Source: Colletotrichum lupini (Eukaryota > Ascomycota > Sordariomycetes > Glomerellales > Glomerellaceae). From it: a stretch of DNA of 64,000 nt. The notes beneath the pieces were generated by a model. The model ran no database searches, was not told the origin of the DNA, and saw only the letters and a list, made by a program, of their open reading frames with translations. The stretch lies in the NCBI RefSeq assembly GCF_023278565.1, contig NC_064677.1:4774001-4838000 (forward strand), read 5' to 3'. The position numbers and the translations under genes were made by a program. This document shows positions 47,981-57,052 of the stretch, piece after piece. The first letter of the stretch is position 1; each line of letters starts with the position of its first letter.

Positions 47981-48637
47981 CTAAGGTCTACCATCGCTAT
48001 TTACCGTCCTTCCCTTATCTCTGATCTCCCTGGCAGCAAACGCCACGAGAATCAAAAGAGCAGTCGCGAGCACAAAGCCACTCACAATGCAGTATGCCAT
48101 ATACGAGTGAAGTTCCTGACGCCTTTCCACGGCCTGAAGACGTTTGATAATCGCGCCCTGATTTTCCGGCAGCCTTTCAATCTCCTCCTCTTGATCTATC
48201 CATCGGTTGATTGCATATTCTCTCGGGTTACCCAGAGCCTCAACGACATGCGTGAATAGACCTCCAAAGTTCCCAAAGCATGATAGATATGAACTGGAGG
48301 TGGTTGAAGATGTTGCTTGTTGTCCGGCTTTCCGTCTCGGCGCCTCATACCTGTAAACCGCCTTGGTTCTGCTTGAACCCCTTATGAAGCCTTGGAATGG
48401 GTTATCTTGGTGAGGACTGCCGAATCTGCTTTGATTGCAGTTGATGGAGGCCTCGAGGATCTCTTGTGCTGATGAGAAAGGGGTTGATAATGTCTTGGTT
48501 GTGTTGATGGGGCACCGTTCATGTAATTCTATAGTTCTTGCGGTTCTGGACTGAGTCTGGAGTTCAGGGAAGATCATTCTGCTCGTAGCCAAGTGGCTGT
48601 AAAGCCGTGGTGTTGCTTTTAGGATAGTGTTGAACAT
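47981..48637 (-). CDS. Small protein with one C-terminal membrane segment, 218 residues, unknown
   Basis: A single-exon minus-strand frame starts at ATG 48637. I do not recognise the family. The first 100 residues are Ser/Thr/Arg-rich and probably loosely structured. A short Cys-Phe-Gly-Asn-Phe-Gly-Gly-Leu stretch lies near 122-129. A charged, likely helical section at about 145-180 (Asp-Gln-Glu-Glu-Glu-Ile-Glu, then Arg-Leu-Gln-Ala-Val-Glu-Arg-Arg) precedes a membrane segment at about 184-207, followed by a short basic tail. This resembles a tail-anchored or single-pass protein. It lies divergently 661 bases from another gene with similar overall architecture. Homology between the two is not evident in sequence. 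Confidence 0.72.
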   Translation of the reverse strand: MFNTILKATPRLYSHLATSRMIFPELQTQSRTARTIELHERCPINTTKTLSTPFSSAQEILEASINCNQSRFGSPHQDNPFQGFIRGSSRTKAVYRYEAPRRKAGQQATSSTTSSSYLSCFGNFGGLFTHVVEALGNPREYAINRWIDQEEEIERLPENQGAIIKRLQAVERRQELHSYMAYCIVSGFVLATALLILVAFAAREIRDKGRTVNSDGRP

Positions 48638-49298
48638 GATGTTGATCGTTGATGGTGTTGGCCTTTGAAGGCATTAACGTTCAAAGGTGTCTGTGTAGCT
48701 TGGGATTGATATCTTTAGTACAGTAACACACGCGATATAAACCGCAAATCCATTACAAGGCGGATGTTCCCCTTTCTAAACCACCAAACAAGATGTTTCG
48801 GAGATAGGTTGTCGTCGAGTCCCATTTCCACTCCCGCGTCCTTTCCATTCACCTACACATCTTTGGCTGGGCTGGATAGGTTCTCGGCTTCTATTTCATT
48901 GCTATGCCATCTACAGATGGATCAAAACCTCAGATAATATTGCCAAAGTTCACAGGAGCTCCGAGGCCATGCTCATTCACACCGAACCAGACGCAAAGCA
49001 AGATTCTGCCGTATAATTTGTGATACAAAATTGCAACACTTGATATGGCAGGAACATACACGGCGACAAATTTGAATCATATCAAAGGTATGACTCTCGT
49101 GATATCAAGGTATACCAAAAACCTTGACGACCATCTCCATAGCCTCAGGCTCATGCCCTCTCCGTCACACACTTTACCATCCCTCATGACCACAAATGTT
49201 TTCCGCGCAAGTAACAGATCAGACATCATCCTCGACAACTTCAACCACAACTCGAACAAGACAAAAAAAAGAATCACAATCTCATACCGATAAGAATA
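48638..49298. promoter_or_regulatory. Divergent promoter between two small membrane-protein genes
   Basis: A 661-base interval separating start codons at 48637 (minus) and 49299 (plus). No TATA box or recognised operator is seen. The last 60 bases are A-rich before the plus-strand ATG (AAGAATAATGGC). Confidence 0.55.
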
Positions 49299-50222
49299 AT
49301 GGCCTCCCAAACCCTCCTCCACCCTCTCCGGAGGCGCCTCCCCAGAATAATCACAAGACCATCACCCTTCCCAACCACAACCACAGCACCGCCACAAACC
49401 CGCCTCTTCTCAAACACATCTACCCTCCGCGCCAAAGTCGTACACCCAGACATCGACAGGTACATCCGCTACAGCCTCCGCGACGGTCCCCCGCGCACAT
49501 CGCGACCGAAACCGCTCTTCTCCCTCCCGCATCAATGTCCGTGGCCGAAAATCATACCAATGACAGCCGCATCCTCGAGCTTCGCATCAGCATTCCAACC
49601 CACACCGTCACAGCGGAGAGCGTCCTCCTCGTCATCGATAACGTCGTCTCTCGACGCCAAAAAGCTCAAAGACGAGGAAGATAGGAAGGAGCTCTCCCGA
49701 CGGTCGCGACGATTCGAATCTCAATTAGACGCCCTTGGCATTCTCCGGGAGGATTTGATAGACAGAGCGAGTCACGTCTACCGAGAACATCATCGGCTCT
49801 TGTCTCACGTGAATGCCCTGAACGTCATCACGGAGCGTATGGTCAGCAGAGGCAAGATTCTCTCCGAACTGGAGAGAAGGTCTGCGGCCGGCGAGACCAT
49901 ATTCACTGATGATTGCGAATACGACGGCGCCGGAGGAAGCACCAGGGATAGCAACAGGAGCAGCGCCGGGAGCGGCACCGGGGACGGCATCGAGGCGTAT
50001 CTCTCCGACACTGACTTGGCGATGTGCGGGGTCTTCTTCTATCTCCTTTTCTGGGGTTTATGCGCAGCATGTATCGCCAAAATGTCGAGTGAAAGTCCAG
50101 AGACTCGGGAGTTGAAAAAAGTGACGGCGTCGGATAGCAGCCTACCTCGCGACGCCGCAGAAGTAAAGTCAAAGGGTGGCGACGAGGAGGTCCAAGAGCT
50201 GCAATATCTCGCGAAGCCGTAG
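49299..50222 (+). CDS. Probable mitochondrial single-pass membrane protein, 307 residues, unknown
   Basis: A single-exon plus-strand frame starts at an ATG in good context. Residues 1-45 are rich in Arg, Thr, Pro and Leu with no acidic residues and contain Arg-Leu-Phe-Ser-Asn-Thr-Ser-Thr-Leu-Arg-Ala, a typical fungal mitochondrial presequence and cleavage region. A Ser-rich linker (about 88-115) follows. Residues about 118-210 are charged and helical, likely a coiled coil, with His-Val-Asn-Ala-Leu-Asn-Val-Ile. A Gly/Ser/Asp-rich spacer leads to one membrane segment at about 239-260 (Gly-Val-Phe-Phe-Tyr-Leu-Leu-Phe-Trp-Gly), then a polar C-terminus. An inner-membrane protein with a matrix coiled coil is a reasonable inference. 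No family is recognised. It converges with the PIG-C gene, leaving 125 bases. Confidence 0.75.
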   Translation: MASQTLLHPLRRRLPRIITRPSPFPTTTTAPPQTRLFSNTSTLRAKVVHPDIDRYIRYSLRDGPPRTSRPKPLFSLPHQCPWPKIIPMTAASSSFASAFQPTPSQRRASSSSSITSSLDAKKLKDEEDRKELSRRSRRFESQLDALGILREDLIDRASHVYREHHRLLSHVNALNVITERMVSRGKILSELERRSAAGETIFTDDCEYDGAGGSTRDSNRSSAGSGTGDGIEAYLSDTDLAMCGVFFYLLFWGLCAACIAKMSSESPETRELKKVTASDSSLPRDAAEVKSKGGDEEVQELQYLAKP

Positions 50223-50347
50223 AATCCAGTAGCACACACTCATTAGCCAGTCTCAACATCACTTCTCCGCAATATCATGATTCAACTTTTTCCAAAACAT
50301 CTCTCATCAAATTACTTTACACTACGTACTCATGAATGCCTACTACC

Positions 50348-51979
50348 TTACCCATCATCCCAAAGCCGTCGACTCATAATAATAGGCCTTGCCGGATCCC
50401 ACGGCCCATAAATCTCATTCTTGTACTTTTGCAACCCAATCAGCCACCAACTACACCCGCCCATCGCAATCGCCGAGATGAGCACGCTGACGACCATGCC
50501 CGCGACGGCGCCCTTCCAAGGCCAGCAGGATATTCCCATACCGGCACAACTACCGGCTGCAACACCACTGCCATTGTCACCCACGATAACCCCGACACCG
50601 GCACCCGCGCCAAGCACGAGGAACACCGTCATGGCATAGTGGTACCCCCAGCTCCGGTGGCGCGCATACCGCCGAAATACGGGGAACAGCCCAAAGACCT
50701 CGATACTGAACAGCGTGAGGCTAAAGACCTGACCCGTGGACGGCAGCCGCGAAGCGAGCACCGTCGAGGCCATGAGCGCCGCGTTGGTGGACAGCGAGGC
50801 GGGGATGTTGACGCGGACGCCGCCCGAGTAGTCGAAGAAGAAGATGTTGATGGTCAGGAGCCAGAACGACATGGCCCAAATACTGTCGCTCGATGTCGAC
50901 TTTGTAAGGGATTTGAGGATGGGGGAGAGGCCGAGAAGAGTGGAGTAGATGAGGATAGCGCTCTTGACGGTGCTGAGACGCTGGTTGAGGCGGCTGTTGT
51001 CGTCGCCTGGCAGAGGGAAAGAGGATCGCCGCGGGAGGGGCATGCTACTGCCGACTTCTTGGCTGTAGCGGCGGTAGACAGACTGCGAGGTCGCCGACGT
51101 GGAAGAAATAAGGGAGCTCGCAGAGGCGGAATGCGAATGCCGCGCCAGACGAGGCCGCTCTGCGCCAGCGGTACTCGACAAATTCGTCGCGGAGCTCGTG
51201 GCCGTCGTAGCCGTGGACGAAGCCGCGGCGGCACTACCGTCGTCATGCAGCGGCGGGCTCCGCTGCCTCATACTCCCCGTCCTTCGACTCGGCTCCAATC
51301 TCCGCCCCGCGGCCGTGGCACTGCTGCTGCCGCCGCCCGCCAGACCCAGTTCTTTCCGCTCCTCGTCGGCCTCCCAGCGCTCCCACAGCAGCCACCCCAA
51401 GAACGTCGCCATGCTGCTGAACGACACAATGGACACGGGTGACACGCGTTCCTGGGATATTAGGACGAAGCAGACGATGAAGAGGATGATGGAGCAGACG
51501 TGCTGAACAATCACCGTGGAATCGGCGACAAGGGGCCAAAAGTCGTAGGGCTGCAGGCGCGGGTTGCGCTGGAGGCTCTCGAGAAAGGTGTTTTGGTCCG
51601 TGTAGTTGTCCGGGTAGCTCTGCTTCACCCACATGAGCTTCTTCCAGGTCCGCTTGCGACTCCGGCGAGAGCGGGAGCGGTGGCTCCCAGCGACTGCAGA
51701 GGCGGCATTGTGACGGAGGCGTGCGCGGGCGGCGCGGTGGTCTGCGCCGAGGGTGGACACATCGGGGAAGGAGGGCACGGGTCGGCGTGGCGGGGATGTC
51801 GCTAGGAAGGCATCTTCGGGAGCGAGGCGGGATCTGTCCTGGCGCTGCTGGTGGAAGTTTGTGGTGCTGTTGTTCGTGCTGCTGTTTGCGGTGCCGGTAC
51901 TGAGGGCCGTCGGGAGGGTGGAGGAGCGGGTGAGGGGCGGGGGGAAGGAGCCAAAGTCCGTTGGTGTTGTCGGGGACAT
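50348..51979 (-). CDS. gpi2: GPI-GlcNAc transferase subunit PIG-C/Gpi2
   Basis: Subunit of the endoplasmic-reticulum complex that adds GlcNAc to phosphatidylinositol, the first step of GPI-anchor synthesis. The chosen start is the ATG at 51979, giving 543 residues. The frame runs 15 codons further upstream but only to a TTG. A Ser/Arg-rich disordered N-terminus (about 1-105) is followed by the family signature Trp-Val-Lys-Gln-x-Tyr-Pro-Asp-Asn-Tyr near residues 114-125. At least six hydrophobic segments follow, including Tyr-Asp-Phe-Trp-Pro before the first, and Phe-Trp-Leu-Leu-Thr-Ile-Asn-Ile-Phe-Phe-Phe-Asp-Tyr-Ser-Gly in the middle. The C-terminal Gln-Lys-Tyr-Lys-Asn-x-Ile-x-Gly-Pro-Trp-Asp is diagnostic. 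The protein is longer than animal PIG-C because of its N-terminus and a Ser/Thr/Ala-rich insert at about 205-300, as often seen in fungi. Confidence 0.92.
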   Translation of the reverse strand: MSPTTPTDFGSFPPPLTRSSTLPTALSTGTANSSTNNSTTNFHQQRQDRSRLAPEDAFLATSPPRRPVPSFPDVSTLGADHRAARARLRHNAASAVAGSHRSRSRRSRKRTWKKLMWVKQSYPDNYTDQNTFLESLQRNPRLQPYDFWPLVADSTVIVQHVCSIILFIVCFVLISQERVSPVSIVSFSSMATFLGWLLWERWEADEERKELGLAGGGSSSATAAGRRLEPSRRTGSMRQRSPPLHDDGSAAAASSTATTATSSATNLSSTAGAERPRLARHSHSASASSLISSTSATSQSVYRRYSQEVGSSMPLPRRSSFPLPGDDNSRLNQRLSTVKSAILIYSTLLGLSPILKSLTKSTSSDSIWAMSFWLLTINIFFFDYSGGVRVNIPASLSTNAALMASTVLASRLPSTGQVFSLTLFSIEVFGLFPVFRRYARHRSWGYHYAMTVFLVLGAGAGVGVIVGDNGSGVAAGSCAGMGISCWPWKGAVAGMVVSVLISAIAMGGCSWWLIGLQKYKNEIYGPWDPARPIIMSRRLWDDG

Positions 51980-54900
51980 GAGGCGCGGCTTGCCCTTGAG
52001 GGCCTCAGTGTGAAGGAACGACAAGAGTACCAGGACTCAATGGGGCGTGTTGGTGATGATTGTTTGAGGCGTTTGACCCAGACCTTTCTATGCGATCGCG
52101 AATGGACTGAAGTCGGCGCAAGGCTGCAGACCAAGTTGATTGGGGCCACGGAGAATGCGCGCCAGGAAGGCAGTGGCAGTGGCAGAGGAAGTGAAAGAAA
52201 GTGCCAAGGGGGGCCAGGCCACGCCAGGGAGGGCACTCTAGGAAGGAGTCAAGAACGACACAAAAAAAAGGGTGCGTGCACGGACGGGGAAAGGACATTG
52301 GTGGGGAAGGGACGCCGAGTCAGTCGATTTCGACAAGGGTGCGTCGCCCGGACCAAGTCGCTGGATTCGGTAACTCTAAAAGAAAAAAAATGCATACGAA
52401 GGATAGTTAGACTGATCGGTGGCCGAAAGAAGCGTCTTCCGCAGTCCATCAAGGGAAAGGTGTGTCTGCTGCTGCAGCTGGATTCTGAATGCTGCATCTA
52501 CTGCGCATTGCTAGGTATTGCCTCAAGATGATTTCAAAATGGAGGGTAGTAAATCTGGGAAATATCCCGTCCGTCCAACCACAGTTGCTACTTCAAGCTT
52601 AATTCTTCTTTTGTCCGAGCAGACTATCTGTCGTTCCGTACTCCGTACGTACCTAGTAGAGTCTCGGAACCATCACCGAACTTGCAAAGGTAAAGGTTGT
52701 TGTCCAAAGTATCGTCTGCAGTAGTCTAAGCTTCATGGATACGCGGACAGATCGTAGACGGATCATGGGAAGGAATAGATGCATGCCTACTATGTACAAC
52801 CCTGCCACGGATTGCGTCTACATCCGCGTCCGCGTCCGCGTTCGCCTTACCCAGAAGCTAAAACCAAGTTAACCGTCTTCTTCATGACGCTGTCGTGGAC
52901 ACGCAGCTCCCGTCATGAACCACTAACGATCCGCGGCCCCCTTCTCGACACACGACAACCCAGCTCTCGGAGACTTTCCCATCCTCCTGGAAACCCAAAT
53001 ACCACGGTAGCTTGCGCGTCCATGACCCATGGAACCCCAAGAAAGGGAACTGTCGTCGTTCCTAACTTTCCGTGGCGATGCAGAGACACCAGGCACCACT
53101 GTCAACAATGCATCCGAATGCGTTCAGAATCGCGACCCGCGGCATCCCAAGCCCCGGATTCTGAACACCACCACCACGGTCCAACACCAGTCCAACGACA
53201 GCACACCTACTATACTGTAGTGACCTGATCACGAGGCTAGCGGTGCACTAGCATCCGCTCGACAGGTGCCCGATTTCCGAGAGAAACGGGGCCTCTTTGC
53301 GGAGTCCCACCTCGCCATGTCCTGCACCGCCTGCCTTTGCTCAAAGGATACCACCGGCAACACCGTTCCCCGCCAAACCCTTGTGCCCGGGGGAATACGA
53401 AGAGCAATTCCAGAAGCATTTTGAAGCCGGGCAGTCTCATTTCTGTCTGCCTAGATGGCCCCGAATTTCTTTGCAGGGAGGCCCGCACCGGCACAAAGCT
53501 TGTTCGTTGCTTATCCCTTGGCTGATTGGCTGTCCCACTGGAATCGACCCTCATGCTGCGTTCCTGAGGGCTGAATGGATATTCCCTTCACCCCATAGCC
53601 GGTTAATGGCGACATGATCCTGCATCGCTTTGGTGGTTTAGTGGTCGTGTGCTCGTCGGCGATTCCTAGATCCATACGGATACAGGTAGGCTGTCACACT
53701 GTCCATCGTCTGTCCCCCTTCTGGTGCTCTTACCAATCTTCTGGGCCCCTTCCCGTGCCATGCGCCCCTCCGCGTTGGCATGGTCAAGGCCCTGTGGTCC
53801 AGACTCTTCGGCGCGCCCTACAGGGACTAGGCCGGAAGTGTGGCAGGCTGCAGTGATGGCAGGCCTGCCCTGTGGGCGCTGTGAAGACTGAAAGTTCGCC
53901 TGGAAGGGACTGCTTATTTTGGAACTTTAGCGGGCCGACCGGAAGAGCGCCCACGCTGCCCTTTGCTGGGCGATACTACTGATAGGTGGCCAGGCAGTGG
54001 GTGCTGCTGGGAGTGTCTTTGGGCAGTCAGACCAGCTCAGATCTGACTCTGGCCCAAGGGGCTCGAGGTACCTACTGACGTTTCGGCGGTACTAGTGCGA
54101 ATAGCCTCACCATCAGCTCGATGGGACGATTCTGAGTGAGTCGGGGCTGGCATCGACGATCCATTTTCCCCTTTCCTCCAAACCTAGGCATGAGAGCAAC
54201 ATGACATCAACGAGCGGGCCATTTGCGACAATTCGGCTCGACCTCCTTGGTTAGAAACGTTGCTTTCCTGTTGCAAGTCTTGCCGGACGGGCTTGGCAAA
54301 GCAAGAGGTATGCGGGTTCGGGGTCCATCAAAGTCTCATTCCCATGGCATCCCGTGCTTTTGCGTGCCCATGGACGGTGGGCTGGTCTGAGGGCATCTGT
54401 TGAAACCGTTTTGACGTTCAGACAACCTCACCATGGAGGGCAAGAAGAAGCGGGTTTCGCAGTTGCTGCCGATGTGGGCCTCGGTTGCAATGGAACGAAA
54501 CAGTCCACACTGTCGCAAAACTCCCTAGGAGGCAGGCTCCAACTTCCCAGGACGGGGATTTCATGTTTCTCCTTCGTCAATGCTTGCTCCGTTTGGTTGC
54601 GGTCACCCTGTGATTGTGACCCTGGCGACGAGCCGGCCATGGTCCCAAAGAAGAGAGACAGCTCCGCGGTGTCTTCAGTCACTACATTGCAACCAAAATG
54701 GCGAATGTGCACACTATTTGATAGCGGCTGGCAGAAGCTATGTCGGCATCTGCCGCGCCTGTGGTGTGGTGATTTCAAAAAAAGAAGTCCAAGCAATGGA
54801 ACCGGAGCGCTAATCAGTGGATCCTTGGCGTAGATCCATTGCTTGGGTTCGCCAGCTGCGATTTGGCTTTGGCGCCAATGCTCACCTGGCATGGGACAGA

Positions 54901-55163
54901 GAAACCGTCGCATTAGGCGTTGGCTGGTGTTGTCATGATGGTGTCTCTGGCGTTGGTAGAGTCTAAGTTGATTTGGAACTTTTGCCGTCCCAGCCCCAGA
55001 GCAACTCGATGATTGCATGAACTGAGAAGATCATTGCTGACGATTGAAGTGTTGCTGACATGCTCTCTTCTTTTTTTTTTTTTTTTTTTCGGGAAGAGGC
55101 AGTGTCTTGGCGCTGGTTGGATGGCCGCCTTGTGCAGCGTGCTGCGTGCATATCCGTGGTATA
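51980..55163. other. GPI2 upstream region and gene-poor DNA up to the transposon
   Basis: The part next to 51980 must hold the Gpi2 promoter and leader. A GTACTCCGTAC palindrome lies at 52638-52648. Frames on both strands at 53.2-54.9 kb (up to 196 codons) overlap each other and show no motif. A run of 19 T residues at 55071-55089 lies just before the transposon. No gene is supported. Confidence 0.45.
55071..55089 (+). repeat. T homopolymer, 19 bases
   Basis: Uninterrupted T run about 75 bases to the left of the transposon end. It is outside the element's inverted repeat, so it belongs to the insertion flank. Confidence 0.85.
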
Positions 55164-55207
55164 AGTCGACCCACCCCCTTTTGGCCACCCCCCCCTTTTA
55201 GCCACCC
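55164..55207 (+). repeat. Left terminal inverted repeat of the transposon
   Basis: 44 bases that match the right end in inverted orientation with two mismatches. The repeat itself contains two direct copies of a CCCCCTTTTRGCCACCC unit. In the left end the R position is G in the outer copy and A in the inner copy. Confidence 0.9.
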
Positions 55208-55249
55208 CATTTCTCCATCCCAGCCACCGCATTAAAACCCTACCCACGA

Positions 55250-56958
55250 TTTTTAAACTACTATAATAATTATAAAAATCGTCTAAATATAATTCTTTTT
55301 TATATACTTATTTATTAATATATAATAGTTTTATATACCGAAAATAAAGTTATTTAGGCTTTTAAGGCTATTAAAAGAGGTCTTTTAGTTAATTAAGCCT
55401 TAATTAAGTTTAGAGTTCTAAAGTTAACTCTTCGTAACTATAAAAAAGGCTACTAAACGAGGGTAATAATATTCGTAAACCTCTAAAGGCTTCTTTTATA
55501 ATAAAAAAATTAACTAGTTTAATAAGTTCGTATTTAATATAATTTAAGCGTTATATTAACTTATAAATAGTTTATAAAATTCGCTAAGTAAGTTCTAAGA
55601 TCTTAGGGGGATATAAATCCTTTTAAAAAGAGATAAATAGACGCTTTCTTAAGGAGGAACTTATTAATTAAAGTTTAGAGAAGTCGTATTATTAATTCGA
55701 GGTATTTAAATAGGGCTATTATTAATATAATTAAGTTATAATTTAGATTACTTAATATACTAAAGATTAGTAATATTAAATAAGCTAATAAGTATAATAT
55801 AAATAAGACTAATATCTTAAAGGGTAAGGGATTTAATAACCTAGTTTTAAGTAAGGTAGAGACTATAATAATATAAAAAAAAGAGCTTAGTTTATATACT
55901 TAAGTATTTATAATTAAGTATATTTCTACTAATAGTCGAGCTATTAAACTTCTAGTTATATATAAGGGAAAGTCGGTATAATAATAATAGTTTTTATTTA
56001 AACTTAACCCTTATACTAGTTAGGAGTTTATAGTAATAGATAATAACTAAATAATTAATAAGACTACCCTTAAGTAGTTAAAAATAATATTTTTATTATA
56101 AACTAAGACCCCCCCCCTTAGAGGGCTTAGTATACTTAATAAGCCTTAACTATTAGTTCTAAATAGCTATAAGAGTTATATAATAATAAAATTTATATAA
56201 AAATACTATAAAAATAACGTTTACTTACTATTCTTATTATTATAAACTTTTTATATCCTCTAGCCGTTAAATATAACTATTTTTAAACTTATTAAGTCTA
56301 AGTATAAAAAGGAGCTTAGTAAAGAGGATATAGTAAATAATTCTATTATTATTAAAAAGCGGTACTTCTTAAGCTATTATTGAAAAGCTCGTTTAGCTAG
56401 TTTAACATCGTTAAATATATAAAATAAATAGAAAGTAACTAGACTATATCCCCCTAATATAGCTAGACTACTTACTAATTTAATAGTCTTACTTAACTTA
56501 GTTATACTAATTAAAAAGACCGTAAATACTAAGTAAGTAATTAGTAATACTAAAAAAGCTATTAACTAAGTATTAGCAGCGTCTATTATTAACTAGTTAA
56601 TACTTAAAAAGGCTAGCGAGCTCTATAATTAGTTAAAGTCATTTATAGAGCTTAGTTTAAACTATAATACTTAATAACTACTATTTAAAAAAGTAAAAAA
56701 AGTATTTAATAAGTAAGCTTACTATTTAGTAATATCTTAGTACTATATTCGAGTTTTAAAAGCTAAAGTTAACTAATTAAGGCCGTAGAAAAAGAAGAGT
56801 ATATTAATAAACCTAAATACTAAGTTCGTAAATATTTAAGATATATAGAGAGCTTAAGAAGACTTTAGTAACCGTTTAGTTAGTCCTAGTCGATTCGTAG
56901 GGGTCGAATTACCTAAGGAGAATAATAACTATATTATTATAGTAGTAGAAGATAGTTA
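55250..56958 (+). pseudogene. Degenerate transposase gene
   Basis: A plus-strand coding relic. It is clearest near the end (about 56755-56958), where one frame reads Lys-Ala-Lys-Val-Asn-stop-Leu-Arg-Pro-stop-Lys-Lys-Lys, then Asn-Leu-Asn-Thr-Lys-Phe-Val-Asn-Ile, and later Ser-Arg-Phe-Val-Gly-Val-Glu-Leu-Pro. The basic stretch followed by Pro/Leu-Asn-Thr-x-Phe and an Ile-containing helix resembles the C-terminal tail of Fot1/pogo-family transposases. Stops in this frame are TAA or TAG where Gln (CAA or CAG) is the simplest ancestor, consistent with C-to-T change on the coding strand. Upstream, the DDE catalytic domain cannot be followed with confidence by eye. Boundaries are approximate. Confidence 0.6.
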
Positions 56959-57006
56959 ATTAATTAAGTGTAGTTAGTAGCGATGTTTTGATACTATGTT
57001 TTAATA

Positions 57007-57050
57007 GGGTGGCCAAAAGGGGGGGGTGGCTAAAAGGGGGTGGGTCGACT
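57007..57050 (-). repeat. Right terminal inverted repeat of the transposon
   Basis: Inverse complement of the left terminal repeat with two mismatches, both A/G at the variable position of the internal direct repeat, with the order reversed relative to the left end. Confidence 0.9.
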
Positions 57051-57052
57051 TA

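Larger units (their letters stand above)
55164..57050 (+). mobile_element. RIP-mutated Tc1/mariner-superfamily DNA transposon, Fot1/pogo-like, 1887 bp
   Basis: A sharply bounded AT-rich block is framed by near-perfect terminal inverted repeats, both starting AGTCGACCCACCCCC, and is flanked on each side by a TA dinucleotide (55162-55163 and 57051-57052), the target duplication of Tc1/mariner elements. Length and the AGTC-type end fit fungal Fot1-like elements, which are close to 1.9 kb. The interior is extremely rich in TA and AT steps, and the plus strand retains a degraded transposase frame in which TAA and TAG stand at many positions. This is the pattern expected from repeat-induced point mutation (C-to-T). 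The GC-rich ends escaped most of the change. The element is complete at both ends but cannot encode a functional protein. Confidence 0.9.

Noticed and set aside
45268..50222. Biosynthetic gene cluster or NLR-type immune locus around the HET gene
   Set aside because: No synthase, transporter, cytochrome, regulator, NACHT or repeat domain is present among the neighbours. The neighbours are housekeeping genes and two small unknown proteins.
50336..51442. 368-codon plus-strand open frame and nearby 226-codon frame at 51851-52531
   Set aside because: Antisense to the PIG-C gene or its upstream region, rich in Arg, Gly and Pro, with no motif.
54428..55018. 196-codon minus-strand frame next to the transposon
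   Set aside because: Composition is irregular, other frames overlap it, and no similarity is recognised. No sign that the transposon split a host gene.
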